Shown here piece after piece: positions 1-11,710 of a stretch of DNA of 64,000 bases. The notes beneath the pieces were generated by a model, which was not told the origin of the DNA, did no database searches, and saw only the letters and a program-made list of their open reading frames with translations. The DNA is taken from positions 49,626,501-49,690,500 of the forward strand of contig NC_090989.1 of assembly GCF_041146395.1 (NCBI RefSeq), written 5' to 3'. The DNA comes from Eulemur rufifrons (Eukaryota > Chordata > Mammalia > Primates > Lemuridae). Positions within the stretch are counted from its first letter, which is position 1; each line of letters begins with the position of its first letter. The position numbers were made by a program, and so were the translations under genes.

Positions 1-1202
1 TGGTAACTATGTAATGACTACATTGCAGACATCATGCTTCTTGAATGGAAACATACCTAATTAACAATATCCCATTCAAGGACATTCTAACAAATAAAAT
101 TTCTGTAGAGCACTTCACATGATTGTGCTTCATCTTTCTCTGGTCACTCTTCAATACAGAAATGGGAATGATTCGCCACTGAAGATAAGGTCAGAAAAAA
201 TAGAGATTCTAAATCTTGGAGAAACGTTGGAGGATTGGGTGTTATTTTCACCTATTCCTACTTGCTACAAGAAATTCACACCAATATAAAAAAATAAATA
301 TAATTCTTCTCCCTAATTTCACTAGGTAAAAGTAAATGCTCTTGTCTTCTGTAATGAGATGTTGTCTGTGGCAGTTTTAATTTATTACCATATGTTATAT
401 ACTTCAGAATATACTTTGTTTTATTTAATTTTTCCCATCTTCTCTAAGATTTTTCAGATCAAGAATGAGGCTTAATCTTTTTTGTAACTCCTGGAGTACC
501 TAATTCACTCTGGATGCTCAGCAAACTGTGCCATTGGAGATTTTATGGATCATCATTCATAGCCCCATCTGGATGTGTTGTTATAACCACGAGGAGAAGA
601 ACAGTGCAACAGAGCTGTTCCATTTGGCAGCTGGGGCAAAGCCACAGAGCTCAGGGATTTCAGAAGTGTACCCCCTATATGACTGCAGTAAACTATTGGT
701 AGGGCAAAGATTGAACAAACTTGGAAGAACCTCCAGACATGTTGCTGTTCTGGCAACAAAGAATTTTACTTGCAAAGAAAAAAAAATAAGTACAGGATCT
801 GCTATTTCTTCCTATAAGAAAAAAAAAATGTGGTGTTGAGTAAATTTGCAAGTAATAAAACATCTGCTGGTCATTCAACAAATACTTCACATATGACCCC
901 GTTGATGCCTTACCATATAGGGTAGAATATGCCTGGAATTCCCTAACGTAAAATTGTAAAAAATAGGCAGTCAGTAGGCATTGCCTATGTGTGAGAAGGT
1001 GGAATATTAATGAGAAGGAAGAGTAAAAAACAACAGAGAACGAAGATTTCTAAATGGATTTTGAGAAAAGAACACATGAAGTGTATTTACATATTTCTTA
1101 GAAAATGATACAAATAGTCTAGTTAGCTCTGTCTACAGCTATGCTTACAATCTGTCTAATGTGTGCTTGCTTTTTTGCCTGGAAAGTCAATTTTCTTCTC
1201 AT
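1..1202. other. Low-copy A+T-rich DNA, no gene supported
   Basis: I recognise no repeat family or gene here. A less A+T-rich patch around 490-780 carries several short overlapping open frames on both strands, the longest 103 codons (528-839, plus). None shows a domain, codon periodicity I can judge, a splice context, or agreement between frames. The patch ends in two A-rich runs near 778-830, which could be a degenerate poly-A tract. Confidence 0.5.
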
Positions 1203-1517
1203 TTAGAAAGAAAGTTGGCTAAAAGAACAGAGAATTGCAGATACACAGGATGTATTGAAAACGAGGTTTATTAACTTCACATTTTTCTCACTAGAAAGCC
1301 TTTCTACTGTTGTAAAAAGAAAAAAATCCAATACATAACTTTGGAAGCATTTTTCATAAGCCTTCACCATGAGCTCTTCATTCGTCTCAGGAGGAAATTG
1401 AGTTTTGTATTTGAAAAATATTACTGGAATGCATTCAGTTTCTATATTTTCCATGCTTTGATTCAGAAATGTGAGATAGTATAATGTATTCACTAAATCT
1501 AATAGTAGATCATACAT
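1203..1517 (-). other. 104-codon open frame of unknown status
   Basis: The minus strand is open for 104 codons in A+T-rich DNA, where stops are expected often. The predicted peptide is hydrophobic at both ends, with a charged centre containing 'FPPETNEELMVKAYEKC'. I recognise no family. It has no visible splice sites tying it to other exons and no promoter. A diverged exon, an old pseudogene piece or chance are all possible; chance is most likely. Kept only because it is among the longest non-LINE frames in the first 20 kb. Confidence 0.12.
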
Positions 1518-2071
1518 GTATGTTTTAAAATTTGAACCAATTTTGTTTCATAATCACAAGTATATGAATTATAGAAATTAAACTATGGATAAAAGAAACT
1601 ACAGAATTTGGCTCAACTAAAAGGAAATCTATCTAATTAAAAATGATTGTAATACTTTTCAAATGCCTTCAGATATGTTAGTTTCTACCGTAACAATGAG
1701 ATTTTGGGTCTAGTAAACTTATGTATTTCTTTTTCTCCTTAGAGACATATTACTCGTAGTTTTCACATAAATGAGAAAGGCTGATTGAAATACTAGACTT
1801 TGGTTCTTTAATGTTTGAAACCCATTTATAAACAGAGCATTGCTTTCCAAAATGCAGTACATATGTTAATTTTAATGTTTTTTGTTTTGTTTTCTTTTGT
1901 TTTTTAATTTGAAAACATAAAAGTAGCATTAAGAACCTTCATAGATATGCTACTCAAAAATCTAAATTTATTTAAGCAAAATATGAGTCAATTTAAAGAT
2001 TTATTTTTATTTAATATTTGATGCATCTGACCTTTTCTTCCTTTCCTGCCTTCTTTTGAGATAATCAAGTA
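1518..2071. other. A+T-rich DNA, nothing recognised
   Basis: A T-rich tract with a G-interrupted pattern lies near 1876-1907. Nothing else stands out. Confidence 0.5.
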
Positions 2072-2379
2072 CAGATGGTCCTGACTTACAATGGTTCAAC
2101 TTACCATTATTTGACTTTACAATGGTGCAAAAGCAATGCAACCATTTTGTTTTTCACTTCATTGCAGTGTTCAATAAATTATACAAGATACTCAACACTT
2201 TATTGTAAAACAGACTTTGTGTTAGATGATTTTGCTCAACTGTAGACTAATGTAAATGTCTGAGTACATTTAAGGTAGACTAGGTTAATGATGCTCAGTA
2301 GGTTAGGTGTATTAAATGTCTTTTCAATTTAAGATGTGTTTATTGTGATATAACTCCATTATAAGTCAAGGAGCATCTG
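2072..2379 (+). mobile_element. Tigger-like (Tc1/mariner) non-autonomous DNA transposon
   Basis: The two ends are inverted repeats of about 24 bp: 'cagatggtcctgacttaca' at 2072 pairs with 'taagtcaaggagcatctg' ending at 2379, with a one-base gap and a few mismatches. A TA dinucleotide sits just before the left end; the right-hand TA has decayed to CA. The interior has the familiar 'acaatggttcaac...tttacaatggtgcaaaagc' layout of the mammalian Tigger-derived MITEs (I think Tigger4-type, from memory). At 308 bp it is close to a complete MITE and encodes no transposase. Confidence 0.8.
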
Positions 2380-2382
2380 CAT

Positions 2383-2416
2383 TTGTTTTTGTTTTGTTTT
2401 GTTTTATTTTGTTTTG
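2383..2416. repeat. (TTTTG)n simple repeat
   Basis: Imperfect TTTTG/TTTTA pentamers directly follow the Tigger-like element. Confidence 0.75.
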
Positions 2417-2439
2417 CATTCCTGTTAACTCCTGTACTG

Positions 2440-3870
2440 GATTTTTCTGTTATACCTCTTTGCATTATTTTTTTAGAAGCTGCTTTAGCAATAACTATTT
2501 ATCATGGTCACCATTAATAAATATTACATTACTTCACCAAAAATGTAAGCACTTTGTAATTGATTAACTCCATTTATTCCTTTACATACATTTTTGCTAT
2601 GGTGCATATTGTGCATATTATAAATCCCACCATCCACTACTATTAATTTAGCCTTATACAATCAATAATATTTTAAATACATTTTAAATACTCATTTGTA
2701 TCTATCCACACATTTATGGTTTCTATTGATTTTCTTTTCTATAGATCCAGGCTTCCACCGTCAATTATTTCCCTTTAAAATAAAGGCATTTCTTCTGTGC
2801 CTTTAGAGGTTTTTATATTTAGCATAAAATTATTTCTGAACTTATGTTTGTTTAAAATATCTTTATTTCACTCTCAATTTTAAAGTAGATGGGGGATATA
2901 GAATTCTAGTTTGATTTATTTTCTTTCAGCACTGTAAAAGTTTTCTTATATTGCCTTTTATTTTCCACTGTTTCTGACAAAAAGGACATCCATAAGGCTT
3001 ATTTTATTTTTTTCCCCTCAGAATGCATTGTGTATAATTTTACTGACCTCATTTAACATTTTGTTCCTCTATTTTTGAATTTCAGCACCTTGACTATATT
3101 GCACTTAGTGGTGGTTTTCTCTGCTTCTATCTTGCTTGAAGCTCATTAAGTTCTTAAATCAGTTAGTTGACATTTTTCATGAATTTTAGAAAATTTGCTG
3201 TTGTATATTTACTCTCCTTCTGGAATTCCAGTCATACCTAGGTTCGATATTTTGATGTAGTCTCACAGGTCTCAGATACTCTAATATTTTATTATTATTA
3301 TTACTCTCTTTGTACTCTAGTTTATACAATTTCTATTCACTTTATTTCATTTTATTCATATTTTGCTTGGCTATGTCTAGTCTTCTATTATTTTCATCCA
3401 TGAAATTCTTTGTTCAGATATTTTATTTATCTCATTTAAAATTTCTGTTAGGCTCTTTTATTTAGAGACTCCTTTCCTTTCTCAAATTTCCCCACCTGTT
3501 CACTCATTTCTTTCCTGTGTTTTCCTCCAAACTATTTAAAATATTCATTAGTTATATTAAAATCCCTGTCAGCTAATTGCAATGCCTGTGCCATTGATAA
3601 ATTTATTTAACTTACCTGCATCTTTTTTTCCTTTTGAATAAAATTTCCATTTGCCTCTTAAAAAAACAAAGTAGCTATTTTTATTGTATATAGATGTTAC
3701 AAATGATACATTATGAAGACTAGATTGTATTAACTTCCATTATAGAGTATTGAGTTTTTCTGGAAGGAAGTTAAGTTACTGTTAGATCACCTTGATTCCA
3801 TTTAGACTTAGTTTTAGGTTGGAGAGGTGGCTCTATTTCCGTTTTCTTTTCAGAATTAGGATGCCACTCT
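2440..3870 (-). mobile_element. Ancient LINE fragment, antisense (HAL1/L1M-type, family uncertain)
   Basis: The stretch matches, in my memory, a widespread old mammalian LINE-derived consensus: a block around 2735-2770 ('agatccaggcttccaccg'), one around 2870-2950 with 'gatatagaattctag' and 'tttctttcagcactgtaaa', and one near 3550-3600 with 'aatccctgtcagctaattg'. It is strongly diverged with no open frame. I am confident it is an old interspersed repeat, less so about the family and orientation. Confidence 0.5.
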
Positions 3871-4059
3871 TTTTTATAGAGTAATGGTCCTTATTCATAT
3901 ATTTTTTTCTGGTTGATGAAAACTCAAATATTTCCTCAGCAATGTACCTAAAATATCTCTGTTCACGTCTGAGATATTATTTGTTAAGGATTGCATAATG
4001 TTGGACTTTAAAAAAATAGCTCAGGATTCTGTCAGGTGTCCAAGAGCTCCACTACACAG
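3871..4059. other. A+T-rich DNA, nothing recognised
   Basis: Possible continuation of the ancient LINE; no clear landmark. Confidence 0.4.
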
Positions 4060-4345
4060 ATTTCAGAATCTCCATTGCAAGCCACTCCTATTGGGTGCTG
4101 TTGCTCAAAAACATCCACCACCTCATTACCTATTTAACATGTTCGTTCTACCCACCAGGACTGCCACGGCCTGTTCAGGCTGTACCTAAGGCTTAGGAAC
4201 GGCCTTAAATAGAAAGTCGGCCAACGGTGTGGGCGGCTCACCTCGGAGGCATCTCTCTTTCAAGGTTTGGAGCCCTGTGCTCTCTGTTCTTTAATACATA
4301 ATAAGAGTCTCTCCACATAGTCTGTCCAATTTTAGAATTGTTCAG
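4060..4345 (+). other. Possible LTR-like remnant, relatively CpG-rich
   Basis: This patch is richer in G+C and CpG than its surroundings, with CpGs clustered between 4145 and 4250. In order it shows a TATA-like 'ttaaatagaaag' at 4203-4214, a G+C-rich block, then 'gtgctctctgttctttaata' followed by an A+T-rich 'cataataagag'. This order resembles the TATA, R and polyadenylation-signal order of an LTR. I could not define TG/CA ends or a target-site duplication, and no family name comes to mind. A low-copy GC-rich exon or pseudogene cannot be excluded. Confidence 0.25.
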
Positions 4346-5110
<765 letters not shown>

Positions 5111-5122
5111 AAACATGTTATG

Positions 5123-5734
5123 TACATCTCAATCTCCCATGTTATCAAATTTACTCTTAAATTGTATTACTTCTAATTTTAGTGCATTTGTATACTTTCT
5201 TTGAGTTTAATTTTCATATTAATAAAAATTATTCAGGTTTAATTCTAGGTGTTTATTGATTTCAATATTTATGACATTTTATTTTGAACAATATTTTGAT
5301 TCTTGAATTCTTCTTTGTGTTATTTATTATTCTACTGTAATATTTTTTAATTATTGCTCTTTATAAAGGTCACATAGATGGATAGTTTGTATCATAGCAG
5401 ATCATAAAAATAAAGCTTTCCCTCATATATATAAAATAATTTTACTAAGAAGTCCTTGCATCCTATCTTTTTAAAATTATATTTATACATTATAACATTT
5501 ATATTTGTGGAGAACAACTCTGATGCCAGAATTATTCATCACAAACATATCAAATATAAAAACTCTTAATGGACTACTGTTTCTTTCCATTTCATTTATT
5601 AGATTTCATCTTTATCTTTGGAATTCATGAATGTATTCAAATGTATCTCAGCATACTTCCCTATAATAAAAAAATCCGATTCTTTGTGAACTCCTTTTGT
5701 TTTGAAGACTAAATCTTTTGTTCTATTTAGGAGA
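5123..5734. other. A+T-rich DNA, nothing recognised
   Basis: Very A+T-rich, short runs only, no gene or assignable repeat. Confidence 0.45.
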
Positions 5735-6480
5735 ATTTTTAATGGAATATTTTATTTAGAAATCATTGTAGATTCACCTGCAGTTGTAATAAATAATACA
5801 GAGACATCCCACATATCCTTTACTTCATTTCCCCCAATGGTACTATCTTACAAAACTATAGTGCAATATTACAACCATAATATCAACATGGATACAGTCC
5901 ATCAATCTTATTAAGATTCTCCAGTTTTATTTGTACTTCGTGTGTGTGTTTGTGTGTGTGTGTGTTTGTGTATGCATGTGTCTAGTTTCACACAATTTTT
6001 TCATGTGTGTAGGATCGTGTCTCTGCCACCACAGTCAAAAAACAAAACAGATCCATCCACACAGGGATACCTTGTGTTGTCCTTTTATAACCATATGAAT
6101 CTCTCTCTTTAGCCCCACCCTCATCCTTAATCTCTGACTGTAACTAATTTATTCTCCATTTCTAAAATTTCCTCATTTAAAAAATATTGTATTAATATAA
6201 ATGGAATCATATTGTATGTTATCTTTTAGTATTGTCTTCTTTTTTTCACACAACATAACTTTCTGGAGATCATTTTTCACTTTGTTCTTACTCCTACTCC
6301 ATCTTCTTTGTTGCTCATTTCAAAGTTTTCTTGTACCTGCATGTGATGTACTTTATGTCTCTTCTGTCATGACAATCATCTGCTCTTTTTGAATTTTGAG
6401 ATTCTTAAATTTAAATGTACATTAAATAGTTTGGGTTCTTTTGAAATTTGTTCCATTGTTACTACTTCCAACACATCTTA
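5735..6480 (-). mobile_element. Old L1 (L1M) 3' end, antisense
   Basis: The block with 'cctgcagttgtaataaataa' at 5780, 'acagagacatcccacatatc' at 5799, and 'accacagtcaaaaaac' near 6029 is the antisense 3' region of L1M elements. It then runs through 'taaatggaatcatattgtat' and 'ttctggagatcattttt' to about 6300. It is highly diverged. The element 20210-20840 repeats the same order. Confidence 0.7.
5938..5984. repeat. (TG)n microsatellite
   Basis: TG dinucleotides with TTTG interruptions lie inside the antisense L1 3' end, where the family consensus already has a TG-rich stretch. Confidence 0.85.
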
Positions 6481-6942
6481 AATTATGTAAATTAATATTC
6501 TCTTAGATAAAAAAATTCTCTTATTCAAATATTTTTAGCTAGTATAATCACCTGTTCATCCTTCTTGAGGTGATATTTGCTTTCATTTCAATAAAAATAT
6601 CAATTTAAACACATTTAAGAATGTTACTTATATAGAAAATATTTCCTGTGATTATTCATATTGATTTCAATATTTTATGAAATACTGTTTTTTTTTCCAA
6701 CCCCCTCTGATTATTTTCTGTTAATTTGTATGGAAGGATGATAATATGAGTAGTGCTATTCATTGATAGCCCCATCACAAATGTCTGAGATTTTTTGGGG
6801 TCCACATCAAAATTAAAAAGAAACTTACAATGTTTGCTTTGTGGTTTAGGGTTCTGGTAGAAGTTGGAGGTAATCTTACATAGAAGTTTTCATTTATTTA
6901 TTTATTTTTGTTGTGTTCTGTTCTGTTCTATTCTGTTTTTCC
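6481..6942. other. A+T-rich DNA with a TTCTG-type simple repeat
   Basis: Nothing gene-like. A short TTCTG pentamer run sits at about 6912-6940, immediately before the LTR. Confidence 0.5.
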
Positions 6943-7322
6943 TGTATGTTATCAACTGAATTGTGTCCCCTGCCAAAAAAAAATTTATATGTTGAAGGCT
7001 TATCACTAATATGGTGATATTTAGAGATGAGGCTTTTGGAGATAACTAGGTTGAGAAGAAGTCTTCAGTGTGCCCTCAGGATGGAACTGGTACCCTTATA
7101 AGTGGCCTTATAAGAGGAGGAAGAGACATGAGAGCTCTCTCTCTCGTGAAAACAAAGCAAGAAGCAGCCACCTACAACCCAAGGAGAGAGCCCTCTCTAC
7201 ACACCGACCCTGCTGGCACTTTGGTCTTAGACTTTACTGCCTCCACAACTCTGAGGAAATAAGTTTATGCTGTTTAGATTATCCAATCTTTGATATTTTT
7301 TATGACAGCTTAAGCTAAGACA
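6943..7322 (+). mobile_element. MLT1A-like MaLR LTR, solo
   Basis: Recognisable landmarks in order: 'actgaattgtgtcccctgcc' at 6955, 'atatgttgaaggcttatcac' at 6987, 'cccttataagtggccttata', 'gagagccctctctacacacc', 'accctgctggcac' and a terminal 'gctaagaca' near 7322. This is the order of an MLT1A-type LTR of the non-autonomous ERVL-MaLR group. It has no internal region or partner LTR, so it is a solo LTR. Two overlapping plus-strand frames inside (64 and 82 codons) are artefacts of the LTR. Confidence 0.8.
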
Positions 7323-7757
7323 CTGTATTCGTATCAGAATGTTAATTTTGTATTGTTTGTTTTTTTAAATCTTGAAGATTGGTGGAAAAGTAGCAAACTT
7401 TTATTACTGGGGAACTGCTTTTTAAAGTGCCCAATTGATGCAATCATCAAGTATTTATGACTATTTACCATGTGGGGCTTTCCACTATTGATGAACTTCC
7501 AGAAGGGGCTCAAATAATTGATATTTTCTACTTATTAGCTGTCCAGTGTCATTACATTGCTTCTAAGTACTTCCCAATAAGATACAATTTATTAGTAGGC
7601 ATTTTCTGTGCTTAGTGTGATTTATGAGGAGTTTTGACTTTATCTATTATAAACTTAAAATTGCTTATCCATTTCCTCAATCTACCTCTACGATTCCTCT
7701 CAGTTACCTGACTTTTTTCAACTTTTGATTCTTTATGGCAGATAACTTTAGTTTCTG
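7323..7757. other. A+T-rich DNA, nothing recognised
   Basis: Spacer between two MaLR LTRs. No open frame or assignable repeat. Confidence 0.5.
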
Positions 7758-8158
7758 GCACTTTGGTGGCTGAATAATAAACCCCAAAGATATTTAAATC
7801 CTGATCCCTAGAACCTATGGATATGTTACCTTACATGGAAAAAGGGACTTTAGAGATTCAGTTACAAATACTGAAATGGGAAGATTATCCTTGATTACTG
7901 TATAGTCTCAATGGAAACAAAAGGACCTTTATAAGAGGGAGGCAGGGGGTGGGGACACAAAGAAGGTGATAAGATGACCGAAGTAGAAGGACACAGAGAG
8001 AGATTGGAAGATGCTATGTTGTTCGTTCTGAAGATGGAGGAAGAGGCTGAGAGCTAAAGAGTACAGGAAGCCTCTGGGATCTAGAAAAGACAAGGAAACA
8101 CATTGTTTTCTAGAGCCTCCAGAAGGAAGGTACTCCATTTTAGAATTTCTGACTTTAC
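7758..8158 (+). mobile_element. MLT1-type MaLR LTR, 3'-truncated by an L1 fragment
   Basis: The block 'ctttggtggctgaataata' near 7761 is followed by 'atggatatgttaccttacat', 'aaaagggactttagagattc', 'ggacctttataagagggagg' and 'tagagcctccagaagga', the order of an MLT1 LTR of a different subtype from the one at 6943. The LTR stops near 8158, where L1 ORF2 sequence starts abruptly; its 3' terminal part does not reappear on the far side at 9851. The minus-strand 94-codon frame at 7929-8213 is a by-product of the purine-rich strand. Confidence 0.75.
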
Positions 8159-9850
8159 CTAGAAATAGAGTACCTGAACAGACCAATATCAACAACTGAA
8201 ATCGAAACAGCAATAAAAAACCTTCCCAAAAAGAAAAGCCCTGGTCCAGATGGGTTCACACCTGAATTTTATCATACATACAAAGAAGAACTGGTGCCCA
8301 TCCTACATAAACTATTCTCCAATATTAAGAAGGATGGAATTCTCCCCAACACGTTCTACCAAGCCAATATAACATTGATACCAAAACCTGGAAAGGACGC
8401 AACAAGAATAGAGAAATACAGACCAATTTCTCTCATGAATATAGGTGCAAAAATTTTGAAAAAAAACCTAGCAAATCGAATCCAAGTACTTATCAAAAAA
8501 ATAATCCACCACGACCAAGTGGGCTTCATCCCAGAGATGCAGGAGAGGTTCAACATACGTAAATCTATAAATGTAATTCACCACATAAATAGAAGCAAAA
8601 ACAAAAACCATATGATACTCTCATTAGATGCAGAAAAAGCATTTGACAAAATTCAACAGCCTTTTATGATAAAAACGCTTAACAAAATAGGCGTAGATGG
8701 AACCTACCTAAAAATGATACGAGGCATATATGACAAACCCACAGCCAACATCATTCTGAATGGGGAAAAATTGAAAGCACTCCCACTTAGAACTGGAACC
8801 AGACAGGGATGCCCACTGTCCCCATTACTTTTCAACATAGTATTGGAAGTCCTTGCAAGAGCTATCAGGCAAGAGAGCAGAATCAAGGGAGTCCAAATAG
8901 GGAAGGAAGAGATCAAACTCTCACTTTTTGCTGATGATATGATGCTATATCTGGAAAACCCCCAGGATTCAACCATGAGACTCCTGGAATTGATTAACAA
9001 ATATAGCAAAGTCTCAGGCTACAAAATTAATATACACAATAAAACTGACAATATTTAGGTTTGAACAGGTTTAATAGAGATGTCAAATCAGAGGCATTTA
9101 TATATGACAATAACAGTCAATCGGAAAACCAAATTAAAGACTCAATACCTTTCAAAATAGCAACAAAGAAAATCAAATATCTAGGTATATACCTAACTAA
9201 AGAGGTAAAGGACCTCTATAAGGAAAACTATGAAACACTGAGAAAAGAAATAGCAGAACTTGCAAATAGATGGAAAAATATACCATGCTCGTGGATTGGA
9301 AGAATCAACATTGTTAAAATGTCTATACTACCCAAAGTGATCTACAGATTCAATGCAATCCCTATTAAATTACCAACATCATTCTTCACAGACGTAGAGA
9401 AAATAATTATACACTTTGTATGGAAACAGAGAAGGCCCCGTATAGCAAAAGCAATTTTAAGCAACAAAAACAAAATGGGAAGTATTAATTTGCCAGACCT
9501 CAAACTATACTACAAGGCCGTGGTTCTTAAAACAGCCTGGTACTGGCACAAGTACAGGGACACAGACCAGTGGAACACAACAGAAAATCCAAATATAGAA
9601 CCATCCTCATATAGTCACCTAATTTTTGACAAAGCACGAAAGAATATACTCTGGGGACAAGAATCCCTATTCAATAAATGGTGCTGAGAGAATTGGTTAG
9701 CCACATGTAGAAGACTGAAACAGGACCCACAGCTTTCACCTCTCACAAAAATCAAATCACAGTGGATAACAGACTTAAACCTTAGACATGTTACAATCAG
9801 AATTCTAGAAGAAAATGTAGGAAAGACTCTTACAGACATTGGCCTAGGGA
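8159..9850 (+). pseudogene. LINE-1 ORF2 fragment (reverse transcriptase to C-terminal region), truncated at both ends
   Basis: Open from 8162 to a TAG at 9056-9058, apart from the 5' truncation. It encodes the L1 reverse transcriptase: '[15 protein letters not shown]', '[15 protein letters not shown]', '[10 protein letters not shown]', '[14 protein letters not shown]' and the catalytic 'FADDMM' (8928-8945). The frame is lost at a 47-bp insertion (about 9037-9083) and resumes in the shifted frame at 9061-9687 with the conserved '[17 protein letters not shown]' thumb segment and '[20 protein letters not shown]'. A TGA at 9685-9687 ends that part, but homology runs on to 9850. No endonuclease domain, Cys motif, 3' UTR or poly-A is attached, so this is not a simple 5'-truncated insertion. 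Non-functional, but little decayed. Confidence 0.9.
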
Positions 9851-10348
9851 TTTGGAACTTTTAAACCCAGTGGACAGTAACAAGGCATCCTAGTGTCAGT
9901 GGAAAGCAAATGGAAAGCCTGGAATTTTATTACCACCTGGAGGTAATGAGGCACTCTTCTCCCTCCTTGTTGGGTCAATGTCAGAGTTAACCTAGTTGAA
10001 AGTTAAGGACTTTCACCATTAGTAGGTTTTTAAAAGTTCACCCTTCCAACCATGGTATCAGTTAAGGCCACACCTTGGGAACAGTATAGCAAGGTGACCT
10101 TCCCAGCCAGGGTAGCATTTGGGGGTGCCTAGCAGGGAAGCTTGAATTTCCAACTCCACTGATGTAGTAAAAGGATCTCCTCTCCCACACCCAATATAAA
10201 TGGAGTCCTAGTGGAGAATCTAGAGTCCCAACCCACCTACCAGTAATAGGACTTCATTTCCCCTTCACCAACCAGTGCAGGGTAAGAAGAGGCCTGATAA
10301 AACACAATCTTTAAGATCCAGAGTCTTATAACAATATCACAAATCACT
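9851..10348 (+). mobile_element. Old L1 5' UTR, sense, left part
   Basis: Non-coding sequence of about 500 bp with landmarks such as 'gaagcttgaatttccaactc' and 'taaaacacaatctttaagat'. It continues past the inserted L1 tail at 10769 into old L1 ORF1-like sequence, so I read it as the 5' UTR of an old L1M element. The join with the younger L1 fragment at 9850/9851 has no duplication or A-tract. Confidence 0.55.
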
Positions 10349-10760
10349 ATAGCAAGGATGTGGAAACAACCCAAGTGCCTGTCAATCCATGAGTGGATTA
10401 ATAAAATACGGTATATGTAGACAATGGAGTACTACTTAATTATAAAAAACAACGGTGATCTAGCACCTCTTATATTCTCCTGGAAAGAGCTTGAGCCCAT
10501 CCTCTGAAGTGAAGTATCACAAGAATGGAAAAATAGGCACCACATGTACTTGCCATCAAATTGGCACAGACTGAGATCAACACTAAGGTGCTCATACAGT
10601 AGTAATATTCTTTGGGGTAGGGGGATTGGGGGTTAGTAAACTCACAACTAATGGACGCAGTGGGGGAAGGGTACGTCATAAATCACAGTTGGGATGTGGC
10701 AAAGTCATAACATGTAACCAAAATGTTTATACCACCATAACTTCCTGAAATAAAAAAAAA
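10349..10760 (+). mobile_element. 5'-truncated L1 3' end with poly-A, inserted in old L1
   Basis: Begins inside the ORF2 C-terminus ('gcaaggatgtggaaacaacc', 'atgagtggattaataaaata') and runs through the 3' UTR to an A-rich tail. An 8-bp direct repeat 'aaatcact' at 10341-10348 and 10761-10768 flanks it; part of the right copy could be tail, but the non-A core matches. The 3' end ('accaccataacttcctgaaa') differs from the near-complete L1 at 22094, suggesting another subfamily. It has the same orientation as the 8159-9850 fragment but its own target-site duplication. Confidence 0.85.
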
Positions 10761-10768
10761 AAATCACT

Positions 10769-11710
10769 CTTGATACCAAGAGTAAGACTTTAAATTGAAT
10801 GAGAAAACACAACCAGCAGATGCCAAGATAAATATTACACAGAAGATTGAAATGGTTGATAAGGTTATAAAACATCTATCATAAAGATGCTAGAATGAAC
10901 AATTATAAATATGCTTGAAACAAAAACTCTCAGCAAAGAAATAGAAGATATAAAAAATAAATAAAAGGAAATTTTAAAACTAAAAAAAAAAATAATCAAA
11001 ATAAGAAAACTAAACTGAATACATAGGCTTAATAACATCCTGGAGAAGAGACAGAAATGAATCAGCGAACTTAAAAATCTCGCAATAACAATTACCAAAT
11101 CTAAATAGCAGTGAGAAAATAATCTCAAAAATCAAAACTTGAGGAAAGTAACTACAATAGAAAAGATCTAATATTGATATAACTATAGCCCATACATAGG
11201 ATGAAACTGGGGTTGGAAATGAAAAATTGTTCAAAGAAATAATTACTGAAAATTCCCGAAATTTGGTCAAAAAACCCCACAGTAGATTCAAAAAGCCGAA
11301 AAAAACTGCAAAATCATAAACCAAAAGAAATCCAAACCAAGTCCAATCATGGTCGAAATTTTGAAAATTAAAGACAATGAAATCTTGAAAGTGGCTAGAG
11401 AGAAAAATGTATTACATTTAGTGGAAAAACAATTTGAAAAGGAGCTAGTTTCTTATCAAAAACCATGGAAGCCTGAAAAAAATTGCACATCAATTTTGAA
11501 GCACTGAAAGGAAAAAACTGACAATACAGAATATTAAAGATAGTTTGACTGGACTCTATATCCAGGAAATCAAGACACCCAGGTGAAGAAAAGCAAAAAT
11601 AAATTATCAACTTGTTTAAAGAAAAAGAAAATTATAAAAGAAGGAATCTTGGAACATCAAGAAAAAAGAGAATATGGTAAGACCAAAAAGATAGGTAAAT
11701 TAAATGGATT
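10769..11710 (+). mobile_element. Old L1 ORF1 region, sense
   Basis: Landmarks of L1M ORF1 in order: 'atgcttgaaacaaaaactct', 'cagcaaagaaatagaagata', 'ggaaattttaaaactaaaaa', then 'gtggctagagagaaaaatg' near 11390. This is coiled-coil-rich ORF1 sequence, heavily diverged and without a long sense frame. The antisense frames here (10865-11610) are shadows of it. It is the continuation of 9851-10348 around the L1 tail insertion. Confidence 0.6.

Noticed and set aside
528..839. 103-codon frame considered as a small gene or exon
   Set aside because: Overlaps unrelated frames on both strands, ends in A-rich low-complexity sequence and shows no domain or splice evidence.
8294..9058. 254-codon open frame that could be annotated as a gene
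   Set aside because: It is L1 reverse transcriptase ([14 protein letters not shown]) with truncated ends, not a host gene.
10349..10760. 3' end of the same L1 as 8159-9850
   Set aside because: It has its own 8-bp flanking duplication inside an old L1, so an independent insertion is more likely, although common origin followed by rearrangement is not excluded.
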